From NCBI GenBank assembly GCA_009602735.1, contig WELA01003673.1, forward strand, positions 1 through 48,737: a stretch of 48,737 nt of DNA, given 5' to 3'. The translations under genes were made by a program, and so were the position numbers. Positions within the stretch are counted from its first letter, which is position 1; every line of letters begins with the position of its first letter. The DNA comes from Mesotaenium endlicherianum (lineage: Eukaryota; Streptophyta; Zygnematophyceae; Zygnematales; Mesotaeniaceae). This document shows, in pieces, positions 1-11,635 of the stretch. The notes beneath the pieces are model-generated. The model saw only the letters and a program-made list of their open reading frames with translations. It was not told the origin of the DNA and ran no database searches.

Positions 1-259
1 CACATCCCAAAATTTGCCACCTCTTTCTAGAATAATGTACACATGTCCTTTTGACCTAAAAATGGCACATTTGACTTCTGCCACACGAAGTTCTTCTAGG
101 TCTTTCCTCTAACTTCGAAAATGCCTTGGAAGGTTCAAAGGACATGAACCAAGTTACTAGAGTACCTATTCACACTTGACTCCACACAATACTACTCCAA
201 ATATATTTGAAAACATTAAAATATATGCAAACTAATATATAATATCTCAAATCACTACA
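1..259 (-). repeat. Partial LTR of gypsy family A, antisense, cut by the window edge
   Basis: Read on the minus strand this starts TGTAGTGATTTGAG at 259 and follows the LTRs at 11096-11598 and 17273-17775 with only a few differences. It is therefore the 5' part of another copy of the same LTR. Either a solo LTR or a whole element lies to the left of the window. Its inner edge abuts gypsy integrase sequence, so it inserted into that older element. The target duplication cannot be checked. Confidence 0.9.
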
Positions 260-1386
260 GCCCGCACCGTCGCTCTCAGCCCCCTCCCTATTCAGGGGCT
301 GTTTTACAGGTGGTCCCTCGACTTGGCTGGGGAGCTGCCCAAGTCTCGCCGAGGCAACCTCTACGTCTTGGTGATGATTGAGCACATGTCCAAGTGGATT
401 GAGCTTGTGCCTTTGCCCAGCAAGGCCAGTGAGGGAATCGCTTAGACCTTTCTCAAACAGGTCCTTAGCCGTTTTGGCGGCTGCGCTGAGGTGCTGACCG
501 ACCAGGGCATGGAGTTCCAGGGCAGCTTTCAGAAGCTGCTGGAGCGCTCTATGATCGACCATCGCACCACCTCCCGCAATCATCCTCAAGCTGACGACCT
601 TGCAGAGCTTATGGTGCAGATCGTCAAGCTTGGGTTGCGGAAGTACTGCCTTGCCCACGACAGCACCCACTGGGACGACGCCCTCTCGTGGTTGGCTATG
701 GGGTACAGGTTCAGTAAGCAGGCCTCCTTGGCCTCGCACTCTCCCTACTTTTTTCTCTACGGCCGCCAGCCACTCCTGCTCGCCGCAGCCAGGACCGTGG
801 CCGAGATCGTCTTGGACTTGGACAGTCCCGAGACGTGGAGCGCTCTTATTGGGCAGCGTGCGCAGCTCTTCCAGCGCTTGATGCCCATGGCCAGGGATAA
901 CCTCAGCATTGCAAAACATCGCAATATGTTGAGGTATGCCATGACTCGTGGAGGAGCATATCGTCTGCAGGTGTTGCAATTTTTCGCAGGTGACTTTGTG
1001 TACCTGCGACGTCAGACGAAGAACACCTTCAACGTCAGCAGCTCGCCGGTCATCCTGCGCGTCAAGCGCGTCTTGGCGTCAAGAGTCCTGGAGCTAGATG
1101 GCCGTCTTCACAAGGACCACACGAAGAACTGTGGACATGCCACCTTCCTAACCTTGACTTGCAGATTCGTCCCCGCGACGCGCGCCCGCCTAAGGACTAG
1201 GCGTGCCAAATCTGCCACAGTCCCGGCCAGGAGGCCAAGATGCTGCTCTGCGACAGCTGCAACCTTCGCTTCCACATCGGCTGCCTCGACCCGCCGCTGG
1301 CTCGCGTGCCAGCTGGAGACTGGTTCTGCAGTGACTGCTCTGAGCTAGCCTTAGGCAGCGTACACAGCCCATCAGCTGGAAGCTGA
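260..1386 (+). pseudogene. Decayed Ty3/gypsy integrase with C-terminal PHD finger
   Basis: This is the integrase part of a gypsy-type pol. The core is recognisable by the first Asp in WSLDLAGELP (about 312-340), the second in VLTDQGMEF (from about 494), and the HPQADDLAE block with the catalytic Glu (about 570-610). The usual C-terminal barrel region (DFVYLRR, near 991) follows. An in-frame TAG lies at 443-445. Near 1130-1145 the reading frame shifts; the new frame has one TAG at 1198-1200 and then encodes a complete PHD finger ending at TGA 1384-1386. The part upstream of the integrase core is missing because a family A LTR lies at 1-259. The element is dead as it stands. The family assignment is firm; the origin of the PHD finger is inference. 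Confidence 0.82.
1201..1386 (+). other. PHD finger (C4HC3) coding remnant fused behind integrase
   Basis: In frame 1 the region from 1204 reads CQIC, then LLCDSC, FHIGC and WFCSDC. All eight zinc ligands are present (C-x2-C, C-x2-C, H-x2-C, C-x2-C), and so is the Trp two residues before the seventh ligand. Known PHD fingers of this type often bind histone H3 tails. Here it occupies the place where plant chromoviruses carry a chromodomain, so a role in choosing integration sites is a reasonable inference. It lies in a different frame from most of the upstream integrase. Confidence 0.85.
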
Positions 1387-1505
1387 GAGCTGGGAGGAGA
1401 ATTAAAACATTTGAGACTTGACTCCCTTTTTGGCTATAAAGCCACATGTATTATAGACTTCATTGCAGCAAAGCCTGCTTGCTTATGATGTATTGCTTGT
1501 ACCTA

Positions 1506-1955
1506 TGTTGCGCACCCGACCTCGTAACGCACGACATAGCGCGTCCAAGGTAGAATATTCTAGTAATGTCGATGCATGTATGTGGACGTCAATTCGGCCC
1601 GACACGTCAGATGAGACTGATCTGGCCTACTCACGAATATTCTGGAAGGGACGATTTGACGAACACTTACAAAATTCCGTAGCTTCCTCCTAGAGAGAAG
1701 CACTTAGGCAGAAAACTATAAGTAGGCATAACTTCTTTGTTTCGTATCAGATTTCACTTCTCTAAATTTCTACGGGTTGGTAATGACAAGGCCTTTCATC
1801 CTACATTATTTGTGAGCACTCTCTTGCTAGTTAAAATGTCAAGCAATTTTCCAAAGCTTTCTTAGTCATATGCCGCTGCACTCTTTAGTATGATTGCAAC
1901 TAGTTCCTTTCCTCGTGAGTTACTACGCTTCCACTAGGGCACCCTGCCTTTTTCA
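1506..1955 (+). repeat. Putative 5' LTR of decayed gypsy element B
   Basis: A segment starting TGTTGCGCACC and ending TTTTTCA lies directly before a tRNA-Met primer-binding site and the gag remnant, which is where a 5' LTR belongs. A TATA-like CTATAAGTAGG sits near 1718. No second LTR copy was found. A weak hint is a purine-rich stretch followed by TGTTGCGCA at 4775-4794, but the sequence after it does not match. The start is a guess based on the TG dinucleotide. Confidence 0.4.
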
Positions 1956-1957
1956 GA

Positions 1958-1969
1958 TGGTATCGAAGC
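1958..1969 (+). promoter_or_regulatory. Primer-binding site, initiator tRNA-Met type (element B)
   Basis: TGGTATCGAAGC resembles the usual plant gypsy primer site TGGTATCAGAGC, complementary to the tRNA-Met 3' end. It lies two bases after the proposed LTR and about 120 bases before the gag remnant. Confidence 0.6.
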
Positions 1970-2088
1970 TGGGCTAGTTTGCATATCATATTAGGGAGTT
2001 GCAGTCGGCAACAAGAGTAGGCGAACATGTCGAGCATGTTGAGCGCATGGAGCAAACGGCACCACCTTTTTGAAGGGTGCAATAAGAG

Positions 2089-3020
2089 ATGCAGGCGATA
2101 TTGAGACAGATGGCAAACGCAATTGGAGGAGAAGTCTATACACAGTTTCAACAAATTATGCGCCAGAAGGTGGAGAGAATGGTGCGAGTTGTTGTTGGGA
2201 ATGCCGCTTTGACAAGTTTGGCACCTGCACCTGTTGTACCACCAATCCATGTTAATCCAGTGGTGCAACCAATTATTCCACCCGCATCGGAAGTGCGTGC
2301 GCCTAAGCCAGAAGTGTACACTGGAGAGCGTGGATCGCCGCCTGCTCATCAATGGATTTTTGGAGTGAAGAAGTTTATGGAGTATTCTGCGCTCACGCCT
2401 GACAGGCAAATCGTCTTTGTGATTACTTTGCTGAAGAAGAGTGCTGGAGCTTGCATGAGCAAAAAGAGCAGCTGTTTGGAGTTCCTACTACTGTTGATCA
2501 GCTCTTTGAAGGCTTGAAGAGGCAATTTCAACCTATTGCACCCGAGGCTAACGCTCGAGACCTATTGGTGGGCCTTCGTCAACAAGGAAGCGTTCAGGAG
2601 TATGTATCGCGCTTCAACGAGCTGGTGCTTCAGTGTCCATCCATGCACGAGTCAAAGATGATGGACAAGCTCAAGCGGGGACTCAAGCCAACTGTGGCCA
2701 AGGAAGTGGCGCTCAAGGACCCCACCAATCTTGGAGAAATGATGGCATTGGCAACAAGGGTCAACGCTATGGAGTATAGTCAAAGGCAGTTTGGCAACCA
2801 CAACTTTGGAGGATATCGACACTTTGGATCTCAAGCGCCAAGCACGAGTGTTCAAGATCCAGTACCTATGGAGTTGGGACTTGTCCAGTATAAGCGCAGG
2901 CAACAGAATTACAAGCCGAGAGGACCTTGCTATAATTGTGGCAAGCTTGGACATCTGACTCGAGACTGTCGTGTGAAGGCGAAGCAACCTCAACAACAGG
3001 AAATAGGAGGACGCCACTAA
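2089..3020 (+). pseudogene. Decayed gypsy gag (element B) with zinc knuckle
   Basis: Two overlapping frames (2089-2517 and 2451-3020) together cover a retrotransposon gag protein, so a frameshift separates them. The second frame has the conserved gag core (SVQEYVSRFNEL, then the GLKPTVAKEV region) and ends with a CCHC zinc knuckle, CYNCGKLGHLTRDC, which binds RNA in this family. The layout parallels the intact gag at 11636-12916, so element B is probably a related gypsy lineage. Confidence 0.82.
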
Positions 3021-3041
3021 GTCGTTCTGGGGTGTCTACAG

Positions 3042-3217
3042 GCGTGAAGAAGGAAACTCAGAAGGAGGTTATCCTCGAGAGCCTGCCGAGAAGCGAAGGA
3101 CGAGACGTTGACAAGCCTATCATCGTGGAAGGAGTAGTCGACGGCAACAAGGCAAAGTGTATGGTCGACAGTGGCGCAAGTGCAACTTTTGTGCACAAGA
3201 AGCTGGTGAAGGAGTGA
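3042..3217 (+). pseudogene. Decayed aspartic protease segment (element B)
   Basis: After gag, a further frame encodes GVVDGNKAKCMVDSGASATF, the retroviral-type aspartic protease active-site region with DSGAS near 3167. It ends at a TGA at 3215-3217. The frame differs from gag and from the following RT. From 3218 to 3708 only broken pol linker sequence is seen. Confidence 0.7.
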
Positions 3218-3708
3218 CAAATCCCTGTGCAGAAGCATTATGAGCCTAACGAGGCGAATGGGCAGAGACTCAAGTGTGGTGCACCTACGGAAACAATTCA
3301 CGTGGAAGTAGCGGGGCACCGGAGTAAGAAAGTTATGGAGCAGGCAGAGTTGGGTCGCCATGAGGCCGACCACGGCTAAGAAATGCCAACCCTCAAGTGC
3401 ACTGGAGCACAGGACAATTGAAGGTCCAAGGGCGTGATGGTCGAATGGAGATAGCGAAACAGGTGGAGGGAGATACGACCACAAGTAACTGTCTTCTGTC
3501 GAGCCTGCAAGTTAAGAAGCTATGCAGGGCGAATCAGGTGAAGGAGATGTACCTTGTTTTGGTGGCCCTGGCCAGGTCATCAGATTGAGCAAGCGTAAAT
3601 CCTGACAGCCTGGGCGAATGTACATCGCCGGAGGAGCAAGTAGTGGTGTCTGATCCCCTTGCTCAGAAGGAGCAGAGCCCAACTGCTTAAGAGAAGAAGC
3701 CTGCAAAG

Positions 3709-4142
3709 ATGCCTACCCAAATTAAGGCGTTGTTGGAGGAGTTCAAGTGCGTTTTATTTGAGGAGCTACCTGCAGGATTACCTCCACAGAGAGCTATGGA
3801 GCACAAGATCGAGTTGGAACCAGGGAGCAAGCCACCAATGAGATCCGTCTATCATCAATCATTTGCGGAGTTGGATGAGTTGAAGAAGCAGCTGACAGAG
3901 TTATTGGAGAAGGGATTCATCCAACCCAGCGAGTCTCCATTTGCAGCGCCAATCTTATTTGTGCAGAAGAAGGATGGGACTATGAGGATGCGTGTCGACT
4001 ACCGGGCACTCAACAAGGTCACCATCAAGAACAGGTACCCACTTCTACGAGTGGACGAGTTAATTGACAGGCTTATTGGGGCAAAGTATTTCTCGAAGAT
4101 CGACTTGAGAAGTGGCTATCACCAGGTACGGATTGCGGAAGA
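3709..4142 (+). pseudogene. Truncated gypsy reverse transcriptase (element B)
   Basis: The frame encodes the N-terminal half of a Ty3/gypsy RT. Visible blocks are the [11 protein letters not shown] linker, then [19 protein letters not shown] and [15 protein letters not shown]. It closely parallels residues of the intact pol at 12838-16503. The homology stops abruptly after RIAED, before the catalytic FxDD block, where palindrome-rich foreign DNA begins. No RNase H or integrase of this element was found downstream. Confidence 0.85.
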
Positions 4143-4500
4143 TCCCCAGGGGTCCCGGAGGGCCCAAAGGGCAAAAAAGGCCTTTTTTGCCCTTTCGGGT
4201 CCTCCGAGAAGCCTTAGCCTTGGCTGCCCCCGACCACAAAAGAAATATTTTTCCCGTAGGGCCTCCCACCCCGGGCTGCCCCCCGAAGGGGCGCACGTCG
4301 CCCCCTGCCCAAGGGGCAAAAAAACTCTACAGGCCCAAAGGGACGTCGGGGAAGGAGAACAAAAGATTTCATTCTCCTTAGGTCAAGGGCCCCTTCGGGA
4401 CCCCCGACAAGAAAAAATAAAAGGTTTTTTGCCCTTTGGGCAGGGCCGGCATAGGGCGGGAAGCTCTAAGACTCTAGTTTCTTACTCCCATCCTCCTGCC
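4143..4500 (+). other. GC-rich, palindrome-rich insertion resembling organelle spacer DNA
   Basis: The segment is filled with short inverted repeats of G, C and A/T runs, such as GGGCCCAAAGGG and GGGCCCCTTCGGG, including one perfect 30-bp palindrome at 4166-4195. Its composition differs sharply from the RT gene before it and the AT-rich DNA after it. Such repeats are typical of spacers in some green algal chloroplast and mitochondrial genomes. A transferred organelle fragment or a small repeat element are both possible. No flanking duplication was identified. Confidence 0.6.
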
Positions 4501-7500
4501 CGGGCAATTGACAAAAATAATTTGGAAAATGTCACTGTGATGCACTTTGCACCAAACACGTTTTTATCGATAATAAGCCAAGTTTGAAAAAATTATTGGC
4601 CTTCCGGTACTGATAGTTTTGATATCGCAATTGCTGTTGTTGAATATTGTTGTTGTGACCACTGTAAACTATTTTGCGCGTATTCCCAAGGTCACACGTA
4701 TTTTTCCCGTACCAGTCGAGTATCAGCTATGATCAGCCACAATCAATCACAATTTAGTCCAATGCTCATCTTTACAGGGGACGATTGTTGCGCAAGCACC
4801 TACTCCTGTCACTCATCATCCAATCCTTTTCAATAGCCATGCCACCCAACCTACCATTCTCAAGGGCAATAGTGACGGATGCGCAGATCCGAAGTTGACA
4901 AAGTTTTCATGAAACTTGTGATTTACAGGCACCTTGCATACATTCAACTTTAGCTCCCTCGGAGCTAAGTGTATTGACAAATCCATACTTCAATTGCGAC
5001 ACTTTGAGACTGTGCCAGTGGCAAAATAGCCCAATTATCAACGCAAAAGCGATTGAAAATGATGGGGGAAACCATGGAAATGATGGGAAGAGCAACGTGT
5101 TTGGGATCAATTTTCAAATATTGTGGGACATAAAAAATTTGTACGACAAGCTTTTGAAACTTTGCAAATAAATGTCAAGATCTCGACAATCTTCCTAGTT
5201 GCAGAAAGCCGTCAACCGACTTAAACGGTTGCATAGTTGTTTATGGTTGATATTCGGTGTTGTTCAACGTATATTGAACGTGTAATTTGACACATGTGAA
5301 AAATAAACAACATACAATTTTTCCATCAATTTGCCATCCACCGTTTGAGTTGACACCATATTATGCAAAGAAATTTAAACCCCATTTGAGTAAATTTGGA
5401 TCTAAATCCCACTCACGTGGAGTATAGTTCATCCACTCCAAAATGTGAAGTATAAGTCAAACATCGTAACGATACCAACAATGCACATCATGTCGATGTT
5501 GTTGATTTACAAGTCACGGTTGAATAAAATGACTACACGCTGAAAGAGGTGCGAGTGGCGACCTCCAAAGCCTACTTCATCCCCTCCTATAAATATACAC
5601 GTTTGCGCCTGCACGTAGCAAATCTTAAATAGATTTTTGCAAATAAATTGTAAAGTGCAAAATTATGCGCTTGCGAATACTAAGATGTTCTTAACAAGTG
5701 TTGCACCCTCTAAAATGTATATAGTTTGTTAATGTAAGAATTTAGGCCGTTTCTACTAGCGAAGTGTGGCAACCATTTTCAATGGTGAATTACGATTATT
5801 TTCCACTCTCTTGTGATTGTTTCATTCATAGTGTAAATAACGTTATCACTGAGCACATTCCTACTTTTTTTTGATTGGTTGTTAACGTTACAGATTGGAA
5901 TAGAATTGTAGAGAATGTTACGACACAACAAAAACGTAGACCGTTCATAGATGAAGAGAATTTGTACAATAAAAGTTAGAAGTACAAAAGTCAACGCGTC
6001 TGTGATTAGGTCTGATTATTTTGGATACACATAATGCCAATTTTGTATACTCGTGGATTTTGTGCACACGAGATAAATAATGTAAGTTGTTGGCGGAATT
6101 TATTGTGGCCCCTGACAAGTTTGAGAAAACGCGTTCGCACTTATCGAGTCAAATTGTGGCCAAAAAGGAATAGACGCAGCACGATTTTTCCAAAATAGAT
6201 AGTAAATCAATCGGATTGAGGCAAACAGCCCACGCCTCTTTACTTGTACACACCTCAATTATTGGACGACCTTGAAATGTCGTCCCACTTAATGTATTCC
6301 TTGCCATCTTGGCCATGCTGCCTTCGTCCCACAAAGGATTAAGTTTGACACTTGCCAAGCAAGTAATTGTGATAGACGTGGGATTAAAATCAAACTTAAT
6401 GCTTTTGTAGAGCAGATTTCTTCCACTATCTCCACCATGGTGGGACTTGTGAACTATGAGTTTCCATGTGACATTTTCTTGTTGTTAAACTCGTCTCAAA
6501 GTCAACAAATGTCACTCGCTTTGCTTGTCTACACATGGTTTGCATGGGTTGTTCACTTTGAAACAAAATAAAAAAAACATAAAGAATATGATCTTGAAAA
6601 CAACATATCTCGCCGATGACTTTTGATGGTTAGAAGAACGTCTATATGCCTTGGCTTCTTTAGATGCCTGCAACAAGATGGACGGTAGGAAATATCTTTT
6701 GACTGTAATGTTGGTCGTGCCCGACGATGTATTTGCACTTTAATATATTATTAAACACAAAATCAGCACAAAATTACACGTATAGAAAATCCTGCGTGGA
6801 TTCTCCTACGCCTTATCTACGCCCTACTTGCGCTTGCCTGCACTTGGTGGACTATTCAAATTTTGCCACTAAAACAATTTTATAGAAATTGTGACTTGAT
6901 GTACACATATATTGATAAATCATCTTATTCTTATTTAGCTTGCATGTTTACAAGCTTTCATTTAGTCATCGTGACGAATGCTTGTAGTCGTCAAAAATGC
7001 AATCGCATTTTGAATCAGAAAAGCTCAAATTTAATTTAATTTTTTTTTTTACGTTTGATTCCAAAAATAATTGTTAAAGGTAAAATCAACAATACACTTC
7101 AATTTATTACTTGGTCCTTAGCTCATTTCAAGTCGATTCTCACTTGATGATTGTTCACACCACAGCGTAAGTATTATTTCTTGCTTCTCCATGCTTCCTT
7201 TTGAGCAATATTTTGACAAATTTTTACATGAGGTTAATTCTCACGCAATGTTTAGAAAACATCTCACATACTGTTAATTCTTGGCTTGTGGAATTTATGT
7301 AGTCAAGCAATCTCAATGTACTTACCAGGCAGTGCCACTGATGTTCTTGGATCTTGTTGAACAACTCTCAAAGTAAAACTTATAAATATTTTTGGGTTTC
7401 TATTAAACTCTTCCACCACGCGACACGTACTTTACTAGCGGTCTCTTAGGGTATGACGTCATTGAACCAAAAATGTTTTGAACTTTGGGTCACTAAACCC

Positions 7501-10500
7501 ACAAGTTTAAAAATATATTCTGGTCACTTTAAGTAGCATGACTATGTACTGTATTGATTTTGTTACACAGTTCTTTATGTACTTTGTTGTGATTTCCAAG
7601 TGGTCCACATATTCACTTGCAATTTGTAATTTCTCAATATGCTATACTAAAAGTGCAATTTTATAAGGCGTGGACAAATAATTCTTTCGACCTGTTTGTG
7701 ATGTGACGGTGCATTTTCACGTATGAAAAATCTGTAAGCATTGAAGCCAAGAGCATTTTGTGCGTGCATAAGCTAAACTTTGCATTGATTTTTGAAATAG
7801 TCAAATAGCACCAAACACAATTGTCATGGTAATGTCGAATACCAAAATTATCTTACATATCATTGTGAATTTGTACATTACAACACCGCACATAGCATGA
7901 CGCAAGTGTTGTAAATAAGGATAGACATCAATCATACGCAATGCACTTATAATCTGCTTTACAAAAGATTTTAGGCATTGAGTTGATCAATAATCATATG
8001 TTTAATTTCGTCAATTTTCATTATTTTTACGATAGCATACGCCTCATTGTTTTTCCAAGAACAAGAAGAACCAAGTTATTTGGAAATGTCCATGTTGTAT
8101 AGATTTATACCCGGTGGTGGATGCAGGTTTCTGGCCTGATGCCAATAAGAATTAAATCATGTGCATCAATGTGCAAGCGCCATGGGAGGTGAAAAATCAC
8201 ATATTTTTTGAATCTTTGCAAGTCGCAATAGATCAACTTTTGCGCATCACAGGAATGTCAAGTTCATACCTTGACTTTCATAATAAACAAAAAAAGATCC
8301 ACAGGTCGACGACTTTTGATTGTCGACAAATTTGAACTTAGAAGGTTCCGGCAAAGTTCTAACTTGAGAATTTCATGGTGGACCCACTTTGAAAGTTTAT
8401 AACGTTAAAATGAGATGGTGTACGAGCGCCAAATCAAATGATCAATTTGAGATATTTTAGACTTGCAAAAATTTCAGGTGGACTTTGTTTCTCTCCTAAG
8501 GCAATAATTGTTTCTTCATAGTGAAGTTTGAATTTTAAGTGTTCCAAATGATAGCGATTTTATATTTTTGAATACTTCTTAACTAGCACATTCTAAGATG
8601 TAGACTTGGTACGATAGCCTATAGAGCAAGAATCTTGATGTTAGTTATCACTCAGCAGGTGTAAAATGGTGCAACGCACAAGATGAAGTGGACTTCGACC
8701 TTTCACCTCACAAAGTGTGCAGATTACAAAACGGACTGGTTGACTTGAAAAGCTATAGAAACCAATCCTATGTTGATAAAATGGGACAAAACAGTTGACC
8801 CACTATATGTTTCTTCTTTACGAACCCCACGTAAGACACATCTCTACATATTTATTATCATATTTATACAATTTTAGCTGGACGTAATAGCAAATGCTTT
8901 AAAATTGAACAAAAACTCTCGTGTCGCCAACAGTTATTGTGAGTTTTGGAAGTCTTTGACAAGCTCCGACGATTGGGTGTGTATTTGTTCTAGAATTTAA
9001 CTTTACTTGTTGACCATCCGTATGGCGTGCTAAAATTTTTAAAATACGCGAGATGACACGTGTGAACATTAGTGTTCAGCAATATGCTTACCTTCCGTCG
9101 ACCACCGAATATAAAATGATTGAAATCAAAAATTCTACATAGGATATTGAACTTCTTCAACGTGGAGAGATTATCCAATTCCAATAACCTATAACAAAAT
9201 TGTCAAATTGACCTTGTTCCTCTCGTAAGGAGCAACAAAATGACAGTTTCAAATGCAAGGGACCAAAGCAATAACGAACCTTTTGGACCTCGTTCATGTA
9301 TGTGAGCAATAGATTCTTTTAAAGGGTCATAACATGTGATCCATTGGTTTGTCATGATAAACGTGTGTGGCCGTAAAAGTTGCAATACAATATGCATTGG
9401 ACTTCCATCAACTCAAAAGTCGTCAAATATCTCAAGCTCTTTGACATGGCTTCTTAGACATTTCTTTTTTTGAACCAATCAAATTTAGGAACAAAGGCTA
9501 TCGCTTGACCATCTACAATTTTTGAACATTGTACTTTGATCTAATTTTCAAGTTGCGCTTGGCGTTTGATTGTTTTAAAAAAAACAACAATATTTGATCT
9601 CTTCCTACTCAGTCCCACGTGAAGCAATATGATTTTAAAATCTACATTCTAAAAGTGGAATTTTGTACATAGGATATGATCCCATGCAATTTCCTACACA
9701 TATGCTTCTGTTGAGGTGGAGCCATTCTTGATCGCGTAAGTTGATACATTACAGAGTGTTTGAATTTGTGATGACGAGGGCCAACGTATAATGGCCAAAT
9801 ATATATCGCGTACTTTTTGACCTTGCTGTGCATAGTTTTACTCACAACTTTATGCACGTACGGATGCCCTTGAATTGTGGATTGGCCACGAATTGAAGAG
9901 ATTACATTAGTTTTCTTCCACTTTTCATTATGTTTTTCTCGAAGTTTGGTCGTAAACGATATCTCAATTGACGTGGTGTTCAAATATTTGATAATCCTTG
10001 AAATTTATAGAATAAGCAAATCGACTAGAAAGGAGGTCACAACAAGAATAATGACCTATGACGAATCTTACAGGGACAAAAGAGTGGGATAATAGGTCAC
10101 TAGAATGTGGTGGTGGTCCTTGTTAAGAAAATCTTGTGCATTGATCCGTGAGCAATATATAACAATACGGATATTCACGTATTTCAAAAACACTTATACT
10201 AAGTATCCAAAAACGTAAACATGGAATTTGGCGGTCATAGAATATTGGTATCTTTTTTTTTTTGACATTTGACACTTGCGTTTGGTACCAAACGAAGGCC
10301 CGCACCAGTAGCAACTAGTCGCACTCGAAGTTTAAATCCAACTTTAAAATTGTAATACAGTCAGTTTTCCCAAGAACCTTGCAAAAAACGGTACTCGCGT
10401 GGTTTTTTAGTTTTAGATGTTCGACCCCAATAACTAATTGTTGCATCAAGGATACGCATTTTTCTTAAAAATTCAGGTAGGGAAAAATTGAACGCATGAA

Positions 10501-11095
10501 TCACTGCAGACCTATTCCCAATTTGTTGTTACAGATGCAAATTGTAATCATTTGTATATTGTGTTATTCAATTAGAAGGCTCCACAAGTAATTTGCAAGT
10601 TTTAGTCGTTTGTTCAATCACACGATTCTTCTTGTACTTGCTTGTGGTTGCACAGAGATTGTCCACATGTTTAATGATTGTTGACTTGGAACCATGAAGA
10701 GACAAAAGCTTGTACAAACCTGTTCTTCATTGGACAAACGAATTCTTGTGAAGATTATATTACAAATAATGATATCTCGTATGGCACGTGCTTTATTCCA
10801 AACGACTAATTTTAATTGACATTGCAACCACATACATGTGTAACACTGTGATATCGACCTGAACTGAAAATAACTACGGACCAATGGAATTTGATGGTTG
10901 TTGATCCATTTACCATAATTATGACATTAAGATTGTCAAAATGACGCAAGTAGAAACTTGACATAGATTACTATTTTAATGTCTCGAAGTTTGCCACTAG
11001 AATGCTAAAGGGGTCGCAAGATACTCCACGTGGGCAATATAACTTTCATATCATGGACGTGCAGTTTAGGAACCTTATCATAAAACATAGCCAAA
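4501..11095. other. AT-rich intergenic DNA, no gene seen
   Basis: About 6.6 kb of AT-rich sequence in which no open frame resembles a known protein and no RNA gene was recognised. There are simple T runs (near 7040 and 10255) and a TATA-like CCTATAAATATAC near 5586. The short open frames in it have no family motifs. It is most likely old degraded repeat DNA. The part after 17775 (17776-18644) is its continuation, separated by the family A insertion. Confidence 0.7.
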
Positions 11096-11598
11096 TGTAG
11101 TGATTTGAGTTATTATATATTAGTATGCATATATTTTAATGTTTTCAAATACATTTGGAGTGGTATTGTGTGGAGTCAAGTGTGAATAGATACTCTAGTA
11201 ACTTGGTTCATGTCCTTTGAACCTTCCAAGGCATTTTCGAAGTTAGAGGAAAGACCTAGAAGAACTCCATGTGGCAAAAGTCAGGTGTGCCATTTTTATG
11301 TCAAAAGGACATGTGTACATTATTCTAGAAAGAGGTGGCAAGTTTTGGGATGTGTTGGGTGCCAACACATCAACATACACCTTCCTAGAAATTACTTATG
11401 TAGCAAGTATATAAACAAGAGCTAGAACATAGAAAGACATTCCAGAATCACTCTTGTACTTGCCAAAATCCAGAAATATATTAACTTTCAAGAAGCCATC
11501 TCTCTTTCAAGAAGCTACCACTTGTGTTCAAAGATCCTTGTCTTGAATAGATAAAGTATTCTGTTTTACTAAGTACTTTATCTATCTGTTTCACTACA
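11096..11598 (+). repeat. 5' LTR of family A element
   Basis: Starts TGTAGTG and ends CACTACA, a perfect 7-bp terminal inverted repeat, and is 503 bp like its partner at 17273. It contains a TATA box TATATAAA at 11408-11415, which should place the transcript start about 30 bases further on, inside the LTR. Confidence 0.95.
11408..11415 (+). promoter_or_regulatory. TATA box in the LTR
   Basis: TATATAAA lies in the 3' half of the LTR, and the same string is present in the 3' LTR. Position and sequence suit an RNA polymerase II promoter driving the genomic transcript of the element. Confidence 0.65.
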
Positions 11599-11599
11599 G

Positions 11600-11611
11600 T
11601 GGTATCGGAGC
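11600..11611 (+). promoter_or_regulatory. Primer-binding site for initiator tRNA-Met
   Basis: TGGTATCGGAGC follows the LTR end with a single spacer base and differs by one base from the common plant site TGGTATCAGAGC. Minus-strand DNA synthesis would be primed here. Confidence 0.85.
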
Positions 11612-11635
11612 TAGGCACTTTGGTAGCACAAGAAG

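Noticed and set aside
491-1348. Single intact host gene of 285 residues
   Set aside because: It contains gypsy integrase motifs, has an in-frame stop upstream at 443, and shifts frame near 1135 before the PHD finger, so it is a transposon fragment.
4775-4794. Polypurine-like tract followed by TGTTGCGCA, possible 3' LTR start of element B
   Set aside because: Only about nine bases match the proposed LTR start at 1506, and the following sequence diverges.
4501-11095. Possible RNA genes or CRISPR-like arrays in the AT-rich stretch
   Set aside because: No regularly spaced repeats and no recognisable tRNA or rRNA were found by reading.
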